Origin: Lucifuga dentata
Lineage: Eukaryota > Chordata > Actinopteri > Ophidiiformes > Bythitidae
Reading direction: 5' to 3'
Length of the DNA: 64,000 nt
Assembly: GCA_014773175.1 (NCBI GenBank)
Contig: VXCM01001368.1
Span: forward strand, 62,001-126,000
Shown here: piece by piece, positions 12,617 through 23,901 of the stretch
Position numbering within the stretch: position 1 is the stretch's first letter
Layout: every line of letters starts with the position of its first letter
Notes under the pieces: generated by a model
The model's input: only the letters and a program-made list of their open reading frames with translations
Told to the model about the DNA's origin: nothing
Database searches by the model: none
Translations under genes and position numbers: made by a program

Positions 12617-13927
12617 GGAAAGTAGCAGCATGAGAGCAAAGACGCTGGGGAATTTTATGTTTGGGACCGTGATGTTAGGTCTGTTTAAATAGGTATTTCA
12701 GTACAAACGCTTTAAACAAAAGGGAGAAATGAGGCAGCAGCCCAGAATGGGTGACAGACATAAATGGATTCTTTGTGGCCGAGGAAGTGAATTAGTTCAT
12801 GTGATACAGTCGCGCAGCAGCTCTGGCTATGGTGCATTTATAGAAGTGCACCAGCGACTAGATTATTATGTAAAATTAGATCTGTTTTATCAAACCAGAT
12901 CACAAAGGGGGGCAGGAGAGAGTCCTCTTCTTAAGGACCCAGAATTAATCACGTCCACTCTAGTGGTACATACTGACTCAGATTCTTCAGTAGAAATCTG
13001 AGAAACCTTTAATTTAGATCCACTGCATTTCAAATGGAAATGCCTTCACAGTTATTTTAACAGGTGGTTATTCATATTTCATTGTAGTTTATGGGAGAGT
13101 TTGGGTGTTTTGAGTCCACATGTTCCTGATGGATCATTGACTCCATGATAACACTAAAACAAACAAGGCACAAATATTTTAGCCTTTTTAATTATAAAAA
13201 ATTCAGTAGCTGATGTAGCCATGTGTATATTTGAAGTACAAGTCTCCACCTTTTCATCTTATGCAAACAGGAGGAGTAATATCTGCTGAAACAGTGTGAG
13301 GTCTGTATGTTATGAGAATAGATTACAGATGACATACTTTTTTTAGTCTCTTACACAAAGTTCCCACATTTATGATGGTAATATGCAGCTGGTTTGTCAT
13401 CATTTCTCTCACAATGTAACAGCTCAGTTAAAGAGAGAATCTCCCAAGAATGTGCATTTACATTCAGATTTACGATATTAAGAAGTGAAACTTAACAGTA
13501 TGGATTCAGTTTTCATGATTAAGACACCATCACATCCATTGAAGATAGACATCAAATTATTGTAAAATAAGGTGTATAATTGTAAAAAAATTTTAATGTT
13601 CTTTCTTTAACACTCTTGGGGTGTGAGGTGTAATGGTGGGGGTGGGGGTNGGGGGTGTTATATCGATAGCAGTGAGTGAGGTGAAGGTTTTGGTGTGAAA
13701 GCAGCAGGATTAAATTCACCACAACGGCCTCGGTTACTGATTTTCTCTGTTATGATTGATAACAAACACCAACATGGTGCCCCTTCCTTGCACCCATCCA
13801 CATGCACACACACACGCGCACATTTCACCCATGTAATGGCGCCAGCTAATGTTCTCTTTCTGTCAAATCCTATTCCCCTAAGTGAAGAATATTCACCCAT
13901 CCTCTTCTATTTTTCATTTTCCCCCAG

Positions 13928-14358
13928 ATCACCACGCAGGACGAAGATCATGATTGACAGCCGACCGAGCTGAGGAGACCTGTCACTCATCTTCCTATCA
14001 GCGTGTCAGAGGGCTATCTCCTTCTCACCACCCCCGTCTTCCTCCTCCCTTTTCCTACACCATCCTCCTCCCTCCCTCCATCCTCTCCTCTTATCTTCTT
14101 AATGGGCTTGTAACCTCACCAATCGCTTGAAGTTATCCAGCCCTCAAAGAAAAAAACACCCCCAAAAGAGAGGAAGAAAGTAAAGAAAAACAAGCCGAAC
14201 TGCTAAAGGGACTTTGGCATGCCTCCTCTTCCACCTTCGGCACAGGCGGAAAACAGTTGAGTGAGTTGTAGGAAGCGGAAGTAGAAGAGGGATCCTCCAT
14301 TTGCACTTCTTTATAAGGAGATCGGGCTCCCTGAGAAGGAGCCTAGAGGGGACCAGTC
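13928..14358 (+). promoter_or_regulatory. ntng1: 5' UTR of ntng1 start exon with three uORFs
   Basis: A strong polypyrimidine tract ends in TTTTCCCCCAG at 13927, a good splice acceptor. The following 431 bases run without a plausible donor into the start codon at 14359. Three short upstream ORFs are present and all stop before the main start: 13950-13973 (7 codons), 14102-14113 (3 codons) and 14219-14260 (13 codons). An in-frame TAG at 14344-14346 lies 15 bases before the main ATG. The exon boundary is inferred from motifs. Confidence 0.6.
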
Positions 14359-14607
14359 ATGTATTTCCATTTAGCGTTGACACTGCAGGCGCTGTGGTCT
14401 GGGGTTTGCCAGGCAGCCATGCAGCACTACCCTGCAGCTTGGGGGCACTACGACGTCTGCAAGTCCCAGATTTACTCTGACGAAGGCTTGACCTGGGACT
14501 ACATGGCCTGCCAGCCCGAGGCGGCAGACATGACCCAGTACCTGAAGGTTACTCTGGATCCCCCCAACATCACCTGTGGAGACCCTCCAGAGACCTACTG
14601 TGCCCTG
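14359..14607 (+). CDS. ntng1: Netrin-G1, start exon (signal peptide and start of laminin N-terminal domain)
   Basis: Netrin-G1 is a GPI-anchored axonal and presynaptic adhesion protein of the laminin/netrin superfamily; its laminin N-terminal domain binds the postsynaptic partner NGL-1 (LRRC4C). This exon encodes 83 residues. A hydrophobic signal peptide covers about residues 1-19 (probable cleavage near CQA/AMQ). The mature start includes WGHYDVCKSQIY, WDYMACQPE and CGDPPETYCAL. Cysteines 34, 51, 73 and 81 and the sequon at N70 (NIT) fit the family. The ATG is supported by an in-frame TAG 15 bases upstream and a G at -3. The exon ends in phase 0 at a GTGAGT donor (14608). The residue pattern resembles vertebrate netrin-G1 more than netrin-G2. 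Which fish paralogue (a or b) it is cannot be told here. Confidence 0.92.
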
Positions 14608-17600
14608 GTGAGTTGAGTTTGTATCCTGTAGAACACACACACTGACAAACTCTGCCCTTTGAAAACCTGCAACATTAGGATGATAAATGATGCTGGTTTG
14701 CTCCAATGTATCAACCAGACGCAGAAGTTGAAGTTGAGATGACATCCATAGTCACACATAGCTTTAAAATATCTTATAAATGTCTTTAGCACAGCTCAAA
14801 GCACCATTATCAGCATGGATGAGGTATGAAAATCTACCATGTCAGTATATTATTTTGTGAAAATGTTCTTAGAAATTGCTCATTTTGGTCACCATTGAAC
14901 CATTATGTCGTAAAGCTAACGACTTCGCTGCTACTTGTGTTGATTTCTGCTATCAAATGGTTATTAACTTAACAGACAAATTCACATTCACCTATATGTA
15001 TTTCAAACTGTGCTTCTGGTGCAACTTCACCATCTGGCAAAGTACAAGGACATGGGAGGCAAACTCAAGGGTAAAGCCTGTTATATATTTAAACTACATA
15101 ATCAGAATTACATAATTAGGGCTTTAAGTTATATGATTGCTCATAGTCTTTGAAATGCTGCAGAAGAAGATCATGTGTTATTTTTCTCCTAACAAGTATT
15201 TGGAGTTTAGTGTGAGCTTCAGTAGCACTGGGATGTCTAAGGTCCTAAGCAAAGCAACACTGTTTGAATATCTGAAACAGATATAACGGTTAGTTTTTGT
15301 TAATTGGGAAGAAGTTCACGTTTTGGGAAAATTTGTGCCTATTGTGCTGAGTTTTTAATCCAGGATTCAAGATTTGCGCATTATTTCGGGAAATCTTGTT
15401 TCCTTTCCCAGTATTGTTCAGTCGGCGTCACTTTTTTCACATGGCAGATATCACATGTGCACGTCTGTTGAGATCATTTGGATCTCGGAGCAGAACAGAC
15501 ACTTCTAAAGCCAGCGTGACTCAGAAGTTGAGTCTATTGACGTCACGTTCGGCTGTTTAGGGAGCGACTTCTCAGTGTGCACAGTAAACACCGTCTGATG
15601 TGCTGTGGATTGTGGAAATAGACACCCAGCCTCAGTAAATAAGTATATTTCCTCAAGGACTATAATTAAGTACAGGTTCTATATTATATTATATTTTAAA
15701 GGAGTATTTCACAATGTTATCTTCTCTTCTATTCCAGAGAAAAATACATTGCAATGCATTTATCTGTAGTTATGAGTGGCTTTGCATACATTAAATTCAA
15801 AATGAGATAAGTTCATTTAATATTGCTGCTGTCACATAAAACCTCCTATTCTCAACAGAGTTGGAGAGTATTATGGAAGGAAATGTAATCATTTAGCTGA
15901 TCTGAAAATGACATACTTGAACTTAAAACTACACTAAAATGTGTCACTATTTCATTTTGAAATCAGTAAGCATTGTCCGTTGCATTTTTTCATTGCGTTC
16001 CATGAAAAGTCACATATCTCCATTTTGGTGAATTTTCAGTATTAATGCATTGATGTACTGTATCAGGCAAATGTTAATTGTGCATTGTGACAAGAGATGT
16101 GTACTTTAGCTCATCCCACAGTGGATTTCAGAAAAAGGAGAACATAATTTCTCAATCTTGTGACTTTGGGTCTTTCAGCTGGATGAGTCAGACACCTCAC
16201 AGCTCACACAAGCTTTGTGTGAATCAAGACTAAAAATACTGTTATGTGTGTGTTTTTGCTTTTCTTTAGTTTAGTGACACCTTTGGTAATAAGTAGACAT
16301 TGCTTTGGTGCTTTACTGAACACACTGACCCAATATTTATCTTATAAGCAAATGAAATATAATTTAAATGTAATTAATAACTTAGTAAGTTTCCAGGATC
16401 AACCTGTGTTGCATTCTCATGCATTTCTCTTCTTTAGAATCGTATATTAGCAGAAACTTTTTTGTCTTAGAAATATTTACTTTCATTTGAAATTGTTGAC
16501 TGACCTTCTTTTTGAGCAAATCCTTGGGTTTTCTGGTAATCTATTACATTCTGAAATGCAATCTGTGGCCGTGACATAACATAGGAGTGCTACAACTCAA
16601 TCCCTTCATCATGTTGACTTTTTAAATTTAGATTTGTTGAAAGTGCTGATAGGGAGAAACACTTGACTTTGAGGTGGCTTTAAAAATAAAACCATGATTG
16701 TGCAAAAGACGACAGGAATCTTATTTTTACACAGCGTAACAGAATGTGGTGATTGGTCGATTCATTTGGTATTTAATTTCTAGGTCACTGTTGATTTTGC
16801 GAGTTGTCTTGCAGCGACAAAAATCACAAACTGTTGCAGGAAATGAAAACGAGATGAGCCAAACCTGCATATTAGGTCAAGTATTTAATTAGCGAACCCT
16901 CCCCCTTATTTTGGGTCCTTTTCATTTTGAATTTCACAGCTGGTCGCTTCATATTAACGCTAAATGATGATTCCATTTTAGGCCGCCACTTGTTAGCAAG
17001 TCATCAAAGACTCTCTCAGAACAAATACGCTCCTCAACAGCTCGAGAGCTCTTCAGATAAATAGCGAGATGTTTCAAGAAATGTAGTTACTTGAGGGGTA
17101 TAAATAGACAGTCACCATCAGCAGAAAGTCAGCTGAGAGGAGAGGCTGAGGAACAGAGAGAGAGAAGGGGGGAATTAACAAATACAGATGACAAAGTGAG
17201 CGAGCGAATGATCAGGAGAGAGCGAGAGACTTTGCAAAGGATACAGTGAGCGGAGAGCTAATATCTGCTGTGTGGGGCAGGACGAGGGCCTCTGAAACGT
17301 GAATAATTCAACATGTTTGTAGCTAATGTGTTTTATTCATAGGACACATTTCTCAACCCGACATCTCTCAGGCACTTTTTGAAAAACGCTGACGCCCGTC
17401 ATCAGCCGACTCCAAGGTTGGTTGAAGGAGGGGGGGCTTTGAGGTGATATGCTGTCTGCGAGGTCCTCGTCAGAACGGGGTCACACTCCACTCTACCTCT
17501 GAGCGACCCCTGAACTCTGATTGATCCACGTTTGAACCTGAAGCATGTCCCACATTTGCTTTGCACCGGCCACATTGTTGGTAAACTGGATGAGGCCTGA

Positions 17601-18244
17601 ATCCTGAGTGAATGGCGGTCATCCGTGTCTGATGCCACCGCCGCTTTTTCGGTGGGGTCTTTCTATTTCTGGACTGGCAGCAGGGAGCAGAGTTGAGGCT
17701 GAGTTTATTGTTATTATCGCCAGCCTTTAACAGTCTGATGGTCTCTTATTGAATTAGTGGGAGTTTTCACCACGCTGTCGCCCTCGTGTCTCCGGCAGTC
17801 GAAGCGATAGCAGCACTTCAATTAAACAGGCAGCGGTTAGCTCCCACATAACCATTTCCTGTCTTTAGCTGCTGTACTGTACTCATCACAAATCACATAA
17901 ACATCAGTGAAACATGACTCCTCCTCCTGCCTGCCACAGAGTCCGATTCTCTGCAATCGGTTTATGTTTACTCCAGGCAGTAACGTGGCTCCAAATCAAC
18001 ATCAGAGCAATTATCATTGATATTCCAGCTACTCTGGCTGCCAATACACTGCTGTGATGCCAATAGTGGTTTGTATTGTAAGATCGTTGCAGAATTGGGG
18101 CAATTATCATTAGGCCGCGTTATCGGAGAATTTCATCTCTCTGGTAATTGATTTTTTTTTTTTTTTGCACTTGTACGGGCTGGTGTATTTTAAAGCCTTG
18201 TGTCTGCTTCCTGGAGTGCTGAAGGTAACGGACACCGAAGCCTG

Positions 18245-18246
<2 letters not shown>

Positions 18247-18296
<50 letters not shown>
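18247..18296. repeat. (AG)25 microsatellite
   Basis: An uninterrupted AG dinucleotide run of 50 bases in the large ntng1 intron. Confidence 0.95.
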
Positions 18297-18297
<1 letters not shown>

Positions 18298-19574
18298 CTT
18301 GAGGGAGTGGTGCTTATATGAGCATGGTTGTTTCAGGTTGCAGCCTTCATCCCAGGGTCATAGATAAAGGAAGACAGCATCTCACACACACGCTCATACA
18401 CACACCAAGTAAAGACCTTTTATTCTGCTTCTAGCCCGGTGACCTTTTTGATAGCAATAAGTTGGCATTCACTGAACTCTGGCACACGGATCTGCCATGA
18501 TATGAGATTTGTCTGTCCCCTCTAGTTAGACTCTGACTGGCCTTTAACAGCCTGGACAGGTTGAGTTTGCAAAGCATTCAGGGGAGAAACTTTAAGTTCA
18601 TACACAAGCTGCGAATCACCGAGAAACAAACTTGGTTTAACTTATTTGTCGAAACTGACTGCTCTGCTGAGCCTATAATTATTTTCCGTCCTTCCTTAGA
18701 TGGATGGAAATGGATTCTCATAGGGGTTGTTAGTGTTTTATTTACCCTAATGTAAAAATATGTAGTTAAGACTAAGGAACACGAACATCAATCAATACAC
18801 AGCTTATCCTCATATCAGCCAACATCACTAAGTGTTTCTTCCTCGACCGTGCACATGGTGGTGCCTACTTGTGTGTGTGTGCGCGGGTGTCCTCGTGCAT
18901 GCTTTGTGCAAGTACGTCTCTGTTTGTGGCCATCAATTTACAACCAGGAAATGCTGATGAATGCTGAAACCCGAGTCCCAGCAGGCTGGTGCATATCATA
19001 GCCAATCAAATCTAAATGAGGAAACAAATGGGATTATTAAAAAGGTTGCGCAGCGCTCGGCTTTTTCCCGTTTTAGCTCCAACGAGAGGTCATTAAAGCT
19101 ATCCCATTATCAGAGATGGAAGCTGACAAATAGCATCTTAATTATTCCTGCTTGGCTAATGAGAAAATCTAAAGTGATTCACCTCTTACGCCATGGAACG
19201 GCCTTTTCTCAACCGCAAGTGGGATTGGTTGAGCAAGTAAAGGAAGCTGTTAAAGCTTCAATAGGCAACTTTTATCTCCAATTCATCGCATACGTTTTCA
19301 CCTTGTTTCTTGGGGAATATACCATTTGCTGCGTAGGCATAAGTTGCGATCAAGCACAACCACCCTCTCAATTGTGATGTGTTGTTGCCGTAGCGATCCC
19401 ACTGGCATTCTGTTCTGCGCTCGGCCGTTAATGATGACTTTGCAGCCTTGATGTCATGGGTCATTATTGCAGCTGGCAATTAACCTTCTGTATCTTGACA
19501 TGTTTTTGTTGCAGCTTAATGACCCATGAAGTAGAAATAACTCATTAATAAATTACTTTGTTACATGGAAAATT

Positions 19575-20787
19575 CACCTATTAGAAAAAAGTACTTGAGT
19601 AAAAGTAATTGAGGAGTCATTGTCAATTATGCCTAAGTATCAAAGTATTATTTTGATACTAAATGTAGTTAAGTATTGAAAGTACATTTGTTCTTACAAA
19701 ATTAATTGAGTACTTGAGAGTACTCCGCATTATTACAAATTACAATCAATTAAACATCAAATTATTAACTTAACCGATGTCACTTAGCAACCTAAATGTG
19801 ACACATAACTTCTGTACATCAAGTTCCATAGTCCTCTGTAGTGAAAAATACTGTATATGAATTAATTTTTCACCTGATTGATGCACAGATATCTGCCGCA
19901 GTGAGAGGGATGTATTGATTTTTGTGTCTGTCAATACACACTATCCTTTACTACTAACGCTGCGTTCGACAGACCTCAGAAGTTAGATTTTTCTGACATC
20001 CTGCTTGGAAAAATGCGTTGGAACGGCACTTGAAGTCAGAGTTCCAACTCAGACCAAAATTATCTACCCCGACTTTACGAGTATGACGTCACTCAACATG
20101 GCAGCACCTGTGGAAGCGAGCTTTGTGAATGGAAATGATCAGCTAAAAGGCGAATAAAGTATTTTTTCATTTGTGACATTGAAATAAAAAGGTCAAAATA
20201 TATTGCCAAGTTAACTATCTATAGTGTATAACTGTTTGCCATTGATACATAAGTATAAATAATTTCAGAATATTACTTCTTTGCACAAATGTTTAATACT
20301 GTGACTAATATCATTGTAAAACAACACAACCAAACAGTCCTGTAATCTAACTCTACTTTAGTTAGCATTTATTACTAAATTTATTTAATCTTACAGTATT
20401 TATTGGTCTTCAGCCATACTTTTGTGTTTACATTTGGCTGGAACGGTTTGAGGTCGGAAGTTGGAAATTATGACTGGAAAAAATCCAACTTCTGATGTCT
20501 GTTGAACACAGCATAATATGCAGTTAGCATAGCCAGTGACCATATACCGACAATTATGCTAGTCTGTGTTCTCTGGATATGGAGAATTCAAACGCATTAC
20601 TTTTTTAAGAATTTATTTTATAGCGTCAAACTTGTACTGAAAAAAAATGTGACAAAGTATAAAGTTGATTTTGGAAATGTGGTGGAGCAAAGTAAAAATG
20701 TTTATGAAAATATAAATACTCAAGTAAATACAGTGTTCAACAAAAATACTGAAGTACTCTCAGTATTTTTACTTTCCACCACTGGTT
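19575..20787. mobile_element. Teleost TACTTGAGTA-type repeat, interrupted
   Basis: The left part (about 19590-19740) has repeated AGTACTTGAGTAAAAGTA-like motifs. The right part (about 20710-20787) has matching ATACTCAAGTAAATAC motifs and ends TTTACTTTCCACCACTGG. Repeats with this CCAGTGGTGGAAAGTAA terminus are common in fish genomes and are probably hAT-like non-autonomous elements; the class assignment is from memory of the motif and unverified. The element is split by another one at 19959-20512. Confidence 0.5.
19959..20512. mobile_element. Nested inverted-repeat DNA element (about 554 bp)
   Basis: The left end reads GCTGCGTTCGACAGACCTCA and continues AGAAGTTAGATTTT. The right end, reverse-complemented, reads GCTGTGTTCAACAGACATCA and continues AGAAGTTGGATTTT. 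These are clear terminal inverted repeats of about 35 bp. There is no transposase frame, so this is a non-autonomous DNA transposon. It sits inside the TACTTGAGTA-type repeat and is therefore the younger insertion. Confidence 0.75.
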
Positions 20788-21868
20788 GCTATTATGTGAG
20801 CTGTGACATTTTTAGCGTCTTTCGGAATTTTTAGCATCTCCATAAACCCTCTCAGCTTCAGCATCCCTCCTCTACTATGTGTGTGTTGTTTATATATTCT
20901 ATCTGTCAGAGAATCAGAGATATAATACGATGTAATGATAATACACATGCTGATATCACAGTGACCTCCAGTCCTCAAGAGCTGTTAACATTTAATCAGT
21001 TATTGATCCTGAAGGTGGTCCAACAATCCATTAAGGAAATTGTGTAAAATGTGCATGTCAAGTTAAGAAGCTGCAAGATGTTTTCAGTCGTGCTAGATTT
21101 TCTCACAGCAATTAACAGCTAATTAGCGGAGATGGAAACTGGACCAATCAAGTGAGACCAGGGTGTAACTACCAGAACTAATGAAAGCAATTTGTCACAG
21201 TAGCTTTCCATGTGTAAAAATTTTGTATGTTTTTAAATACACTAGTAATATAGATGATAGTACAGTATAAAGTAAGAAAAAGATAGATGAGTGGAAAAAA
21301 GAACGAGAATAAAATGCAGCTCAGATAAAGTGACAAATTATAGCTCACAAAGGCTTGATTGCTTAAATATGATTGCTGGGCAAACAATGCTCAGGCAGGG
21401 AAATTACAGTCACAATATTATGAACTACATTTTTTGCTGTCAACCATAACTAACCTAAAATCCAGGATTAGAGCGTCAAGCATCAGCACGATGCCCGGAT
21501 GGATGGACTTGCATTGTGATATACAAATCTGACCTTCTCCTAAACCAATCCCGATTAGCGTTTTCAGACGGACAAAGGATTTTAACTCCCTTCAAGCTCA
21601 CGCTCCGACATCCTCCTCACTGTTCCACCTCTTAACAGGCTCTTTCTGACATTTCCCCAAGATGCCGGCGCACTGTCGGCAGCAACGTGTCACATTTCAT
21701 ATTGAAACTCTCAGTCAGAGCAACGGTTAGGAGGATGAGAGGGAGAGAAAAGAGACAGCAGCTTTTCTGCTGTGACATTCCATCTTACGAACTCATTTGT
21801 ATCAGCTTTATTATGAGGTGCGAGATTGCAAAAACAAGGCACAAAGGCAGCTTTTCAGACCTGCTGAA

Positions 21869-21896
21869 GCTCTTAAAAAAAAAAAAAAAAAAAAAG
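21869..21896. repeat. Poly-A run
   Basis: An A homopolymer of about 22 bases following AGCTCTT. No associated retrotransposon body could be recognised upstream. Confidence 0.6.
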
Positions 21897-22658
21897 AGGT
21901 CAGACTCCAGGAAAGTGTTAGAATTTTTAAAGGTGTAAAAATCTAATTACGCATTCAAAAGAACTGTTTTGCATCAGAGAATTAAGTCAACTTGATCTAT
22001 TAATGTGTCCTCTTTCATCTTTGCCACTCCAAAATAAATCTAGGTGCTATTAAAATGCTTGACAATGCGCTGGATCAGGCACAAAACAAACTAAAAAGCA
22101 GAAATGTAATTCCCAAATTCTTGCAGTGCAAGTCATTGTTCTTGCTTTGATTAGCAATCTAACAAAGCTGGATGTTATTTGTGTATAATTCACCGTTAGC
22201 AGCTGTTTGAGGCTTGATTGAATTTTTCCACACAGGATCTTAATCTGAGCTGAAGGGAATCCTGATTCTTTTATGTGATTTAATTCGCCTGGTAAACCTA
22301 CAACCCACAGTTTGAGTTTTAAGTTAAGGTAGCACACGTTGCACGCTTATGCTTTATTGATATGCCCTTTAATTTCATTGTCAGATGATAACTTTGTCTC
22401 TCGAGTTATAGTAACTATCATGATTATAATAGTATTTGGCAGACAGCATGCACCTTCATGCAATTATAAGACAAGAACCATAATACTCATTTTATATTTC
22501 AACAAAACTAAAGCCATGGTGACGTTATACCGATGCAACCGTCATTGATGCTCCTTTATCTGTCATTGATTGATATACTGTCTGAACAAAGGCCTCCAAA
22601 AATGTTGCCTCTGAATAAAATTGCTTTATGTCCTTGTGACCACATATCCCAGGTAGCC

Positions 22659-23179
22659 TTAAAGGACCATACCAGTGGTTTTTTCATGTTTAAGTTTAGT
22701 AAATACTACCCACATATAATTTACCTCACTGCCAAACATCTTCCAAAACATAACATTGTATTTTAGCTTTCGTGTTATTTGCCAAATCCCCTAATCTTTC
22801 AAAATCAAACCTTAAAATTCAGTGTTTCAACTGCTAACATGACATGATTGTAGAAGGCGTTTTAATTTCTTGATAAAAGCAGTTTTCTCCTGGGACTGTA
22901 TTCTGTGGTGGAGAAATACGTTCTCAGTTAAATTAAATAATTTCGACAAGAAAAAAATAGTATTCTGTGATGGATTACTGATCTCAAACACATTTCAAGT
23001 CTCTACAAGTTGCTATTTAGAGCGTTCTGGAATGAACTGAAACTAATGGCAGTGTGGAAGCTGGCAAAATGATTCTAAAAAAACCACCCTAGCAGTATGT
23101 TTCAGAAAATATTTGGCAGTAGTGGGTGGGTTGTATTTATTGAACTCAAACATACAAAAACACCAGTATGCTCCTTTAA
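22659..23179 (+). mobile_element. TTAAAGGACC inverted-repeat element, copy 2 (full length)
   Basis: It begins TTAAAGGACCATACCAGTGG and ends CCAGTATGCTCCTTTAA, giving terminal inverted repeats of about 30 bp, with ATGTTTAAG and its complement CTCAAACAT just inside. It is 521 bp long and has no coding frame. It is the clearest complete copy in the window and serves as the reference orientation for the family. Confidence 0.8.
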
Positions 23180-23869
23180 CCCAGTAACAAACCGAGCTTT
23201 CATGTTTGAAGTTTGATACGTTCTGTTCAAACATAGCGGTGCAGCGAGCATGGCTCAGATGTTGTTTGGGCAGCAGACGGCTGCACATTGACAGTCAGGC
23301 TGCATCCAAAGGTCAAAGGTTACACACACCCTGATCACCTCATCACCCTGATCCATAAACTTTGCATGAGTGTTGGGCACCATCAGAATTTTGATATAAT
23401 CTCCTTATTTCCTCTGTCAGCACTCTTATTCGTCTCGTGCCAAAACAAACACACACTTGTCAGCCAGCCCAAGCCAAAACTCTAGAAGGTTGGCACAGAC
23501 TCCCATAATTCCTGTTAAGGGTATATTGTTGCCCAATCTGGTGTCTGATGGGTAATCAGAATATGATTCCGCTACTATCACACAATTACACTGCATTACA
23601 GTACTTATCAGTTCACGATCATTAATGCATTCCAGGTGTTATTTTATGATTTAACATTTCTCTGAACCTCTCATATCTACTTTGTTTCATTTTCCGAAAG
23701 CCTATGCTCCTCACTGGTGTGTAGTTAGTGATATTGCTCATGCTGTCTTGCCAACTTTGTGTTATGTCTCTATGAATATGTAATAATTTAGCATCACACT
23801 GGATTGTTAGGATAGACGTCTCTTTGGTGAAATATGTAAGCAGCTTAATTGTGGTTTGTGTGTATGTGT

Positions 23870-23870
<1 letters not shown>

Positions 23871-23901
<31 letters not shown>
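23871..23901. repeat. (AG)n microsatellite
   Basis: A short GA/AG run with one interruption. Confidence 0.85.

Larger units (their letters stand above)
5966..13927 (+). other. ntng1: Putative first (5' UTR) intron of ntng1
   Basis: If exon 1 ends at 5965 and exon 2 begins at 13928, this about 8 kb is intron. It contains poly-T tracts near 8671-8709 (N at 8691) and 8821-8850, the duplicated contig end at 9402-9524, one inverted-repeat element at 12169-12616, and a G/T-rich tract with an N at 13650. No coding potential with recognisable domains was found on either strand. Confidence 0.5.

Noticed and set aside
14371..14745. Long frame antisense to the ntng1 start exon
   Set aside because: It is the shadow of the real coding exon on the other strand.
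18961..19377. Open frame of 138 codons on the + strand
   Set aside because: No recognisable domain, low-complexity-free but not protein-like in composition, no flanking splice or promoter signals matching a gene. Treated as non-coding.
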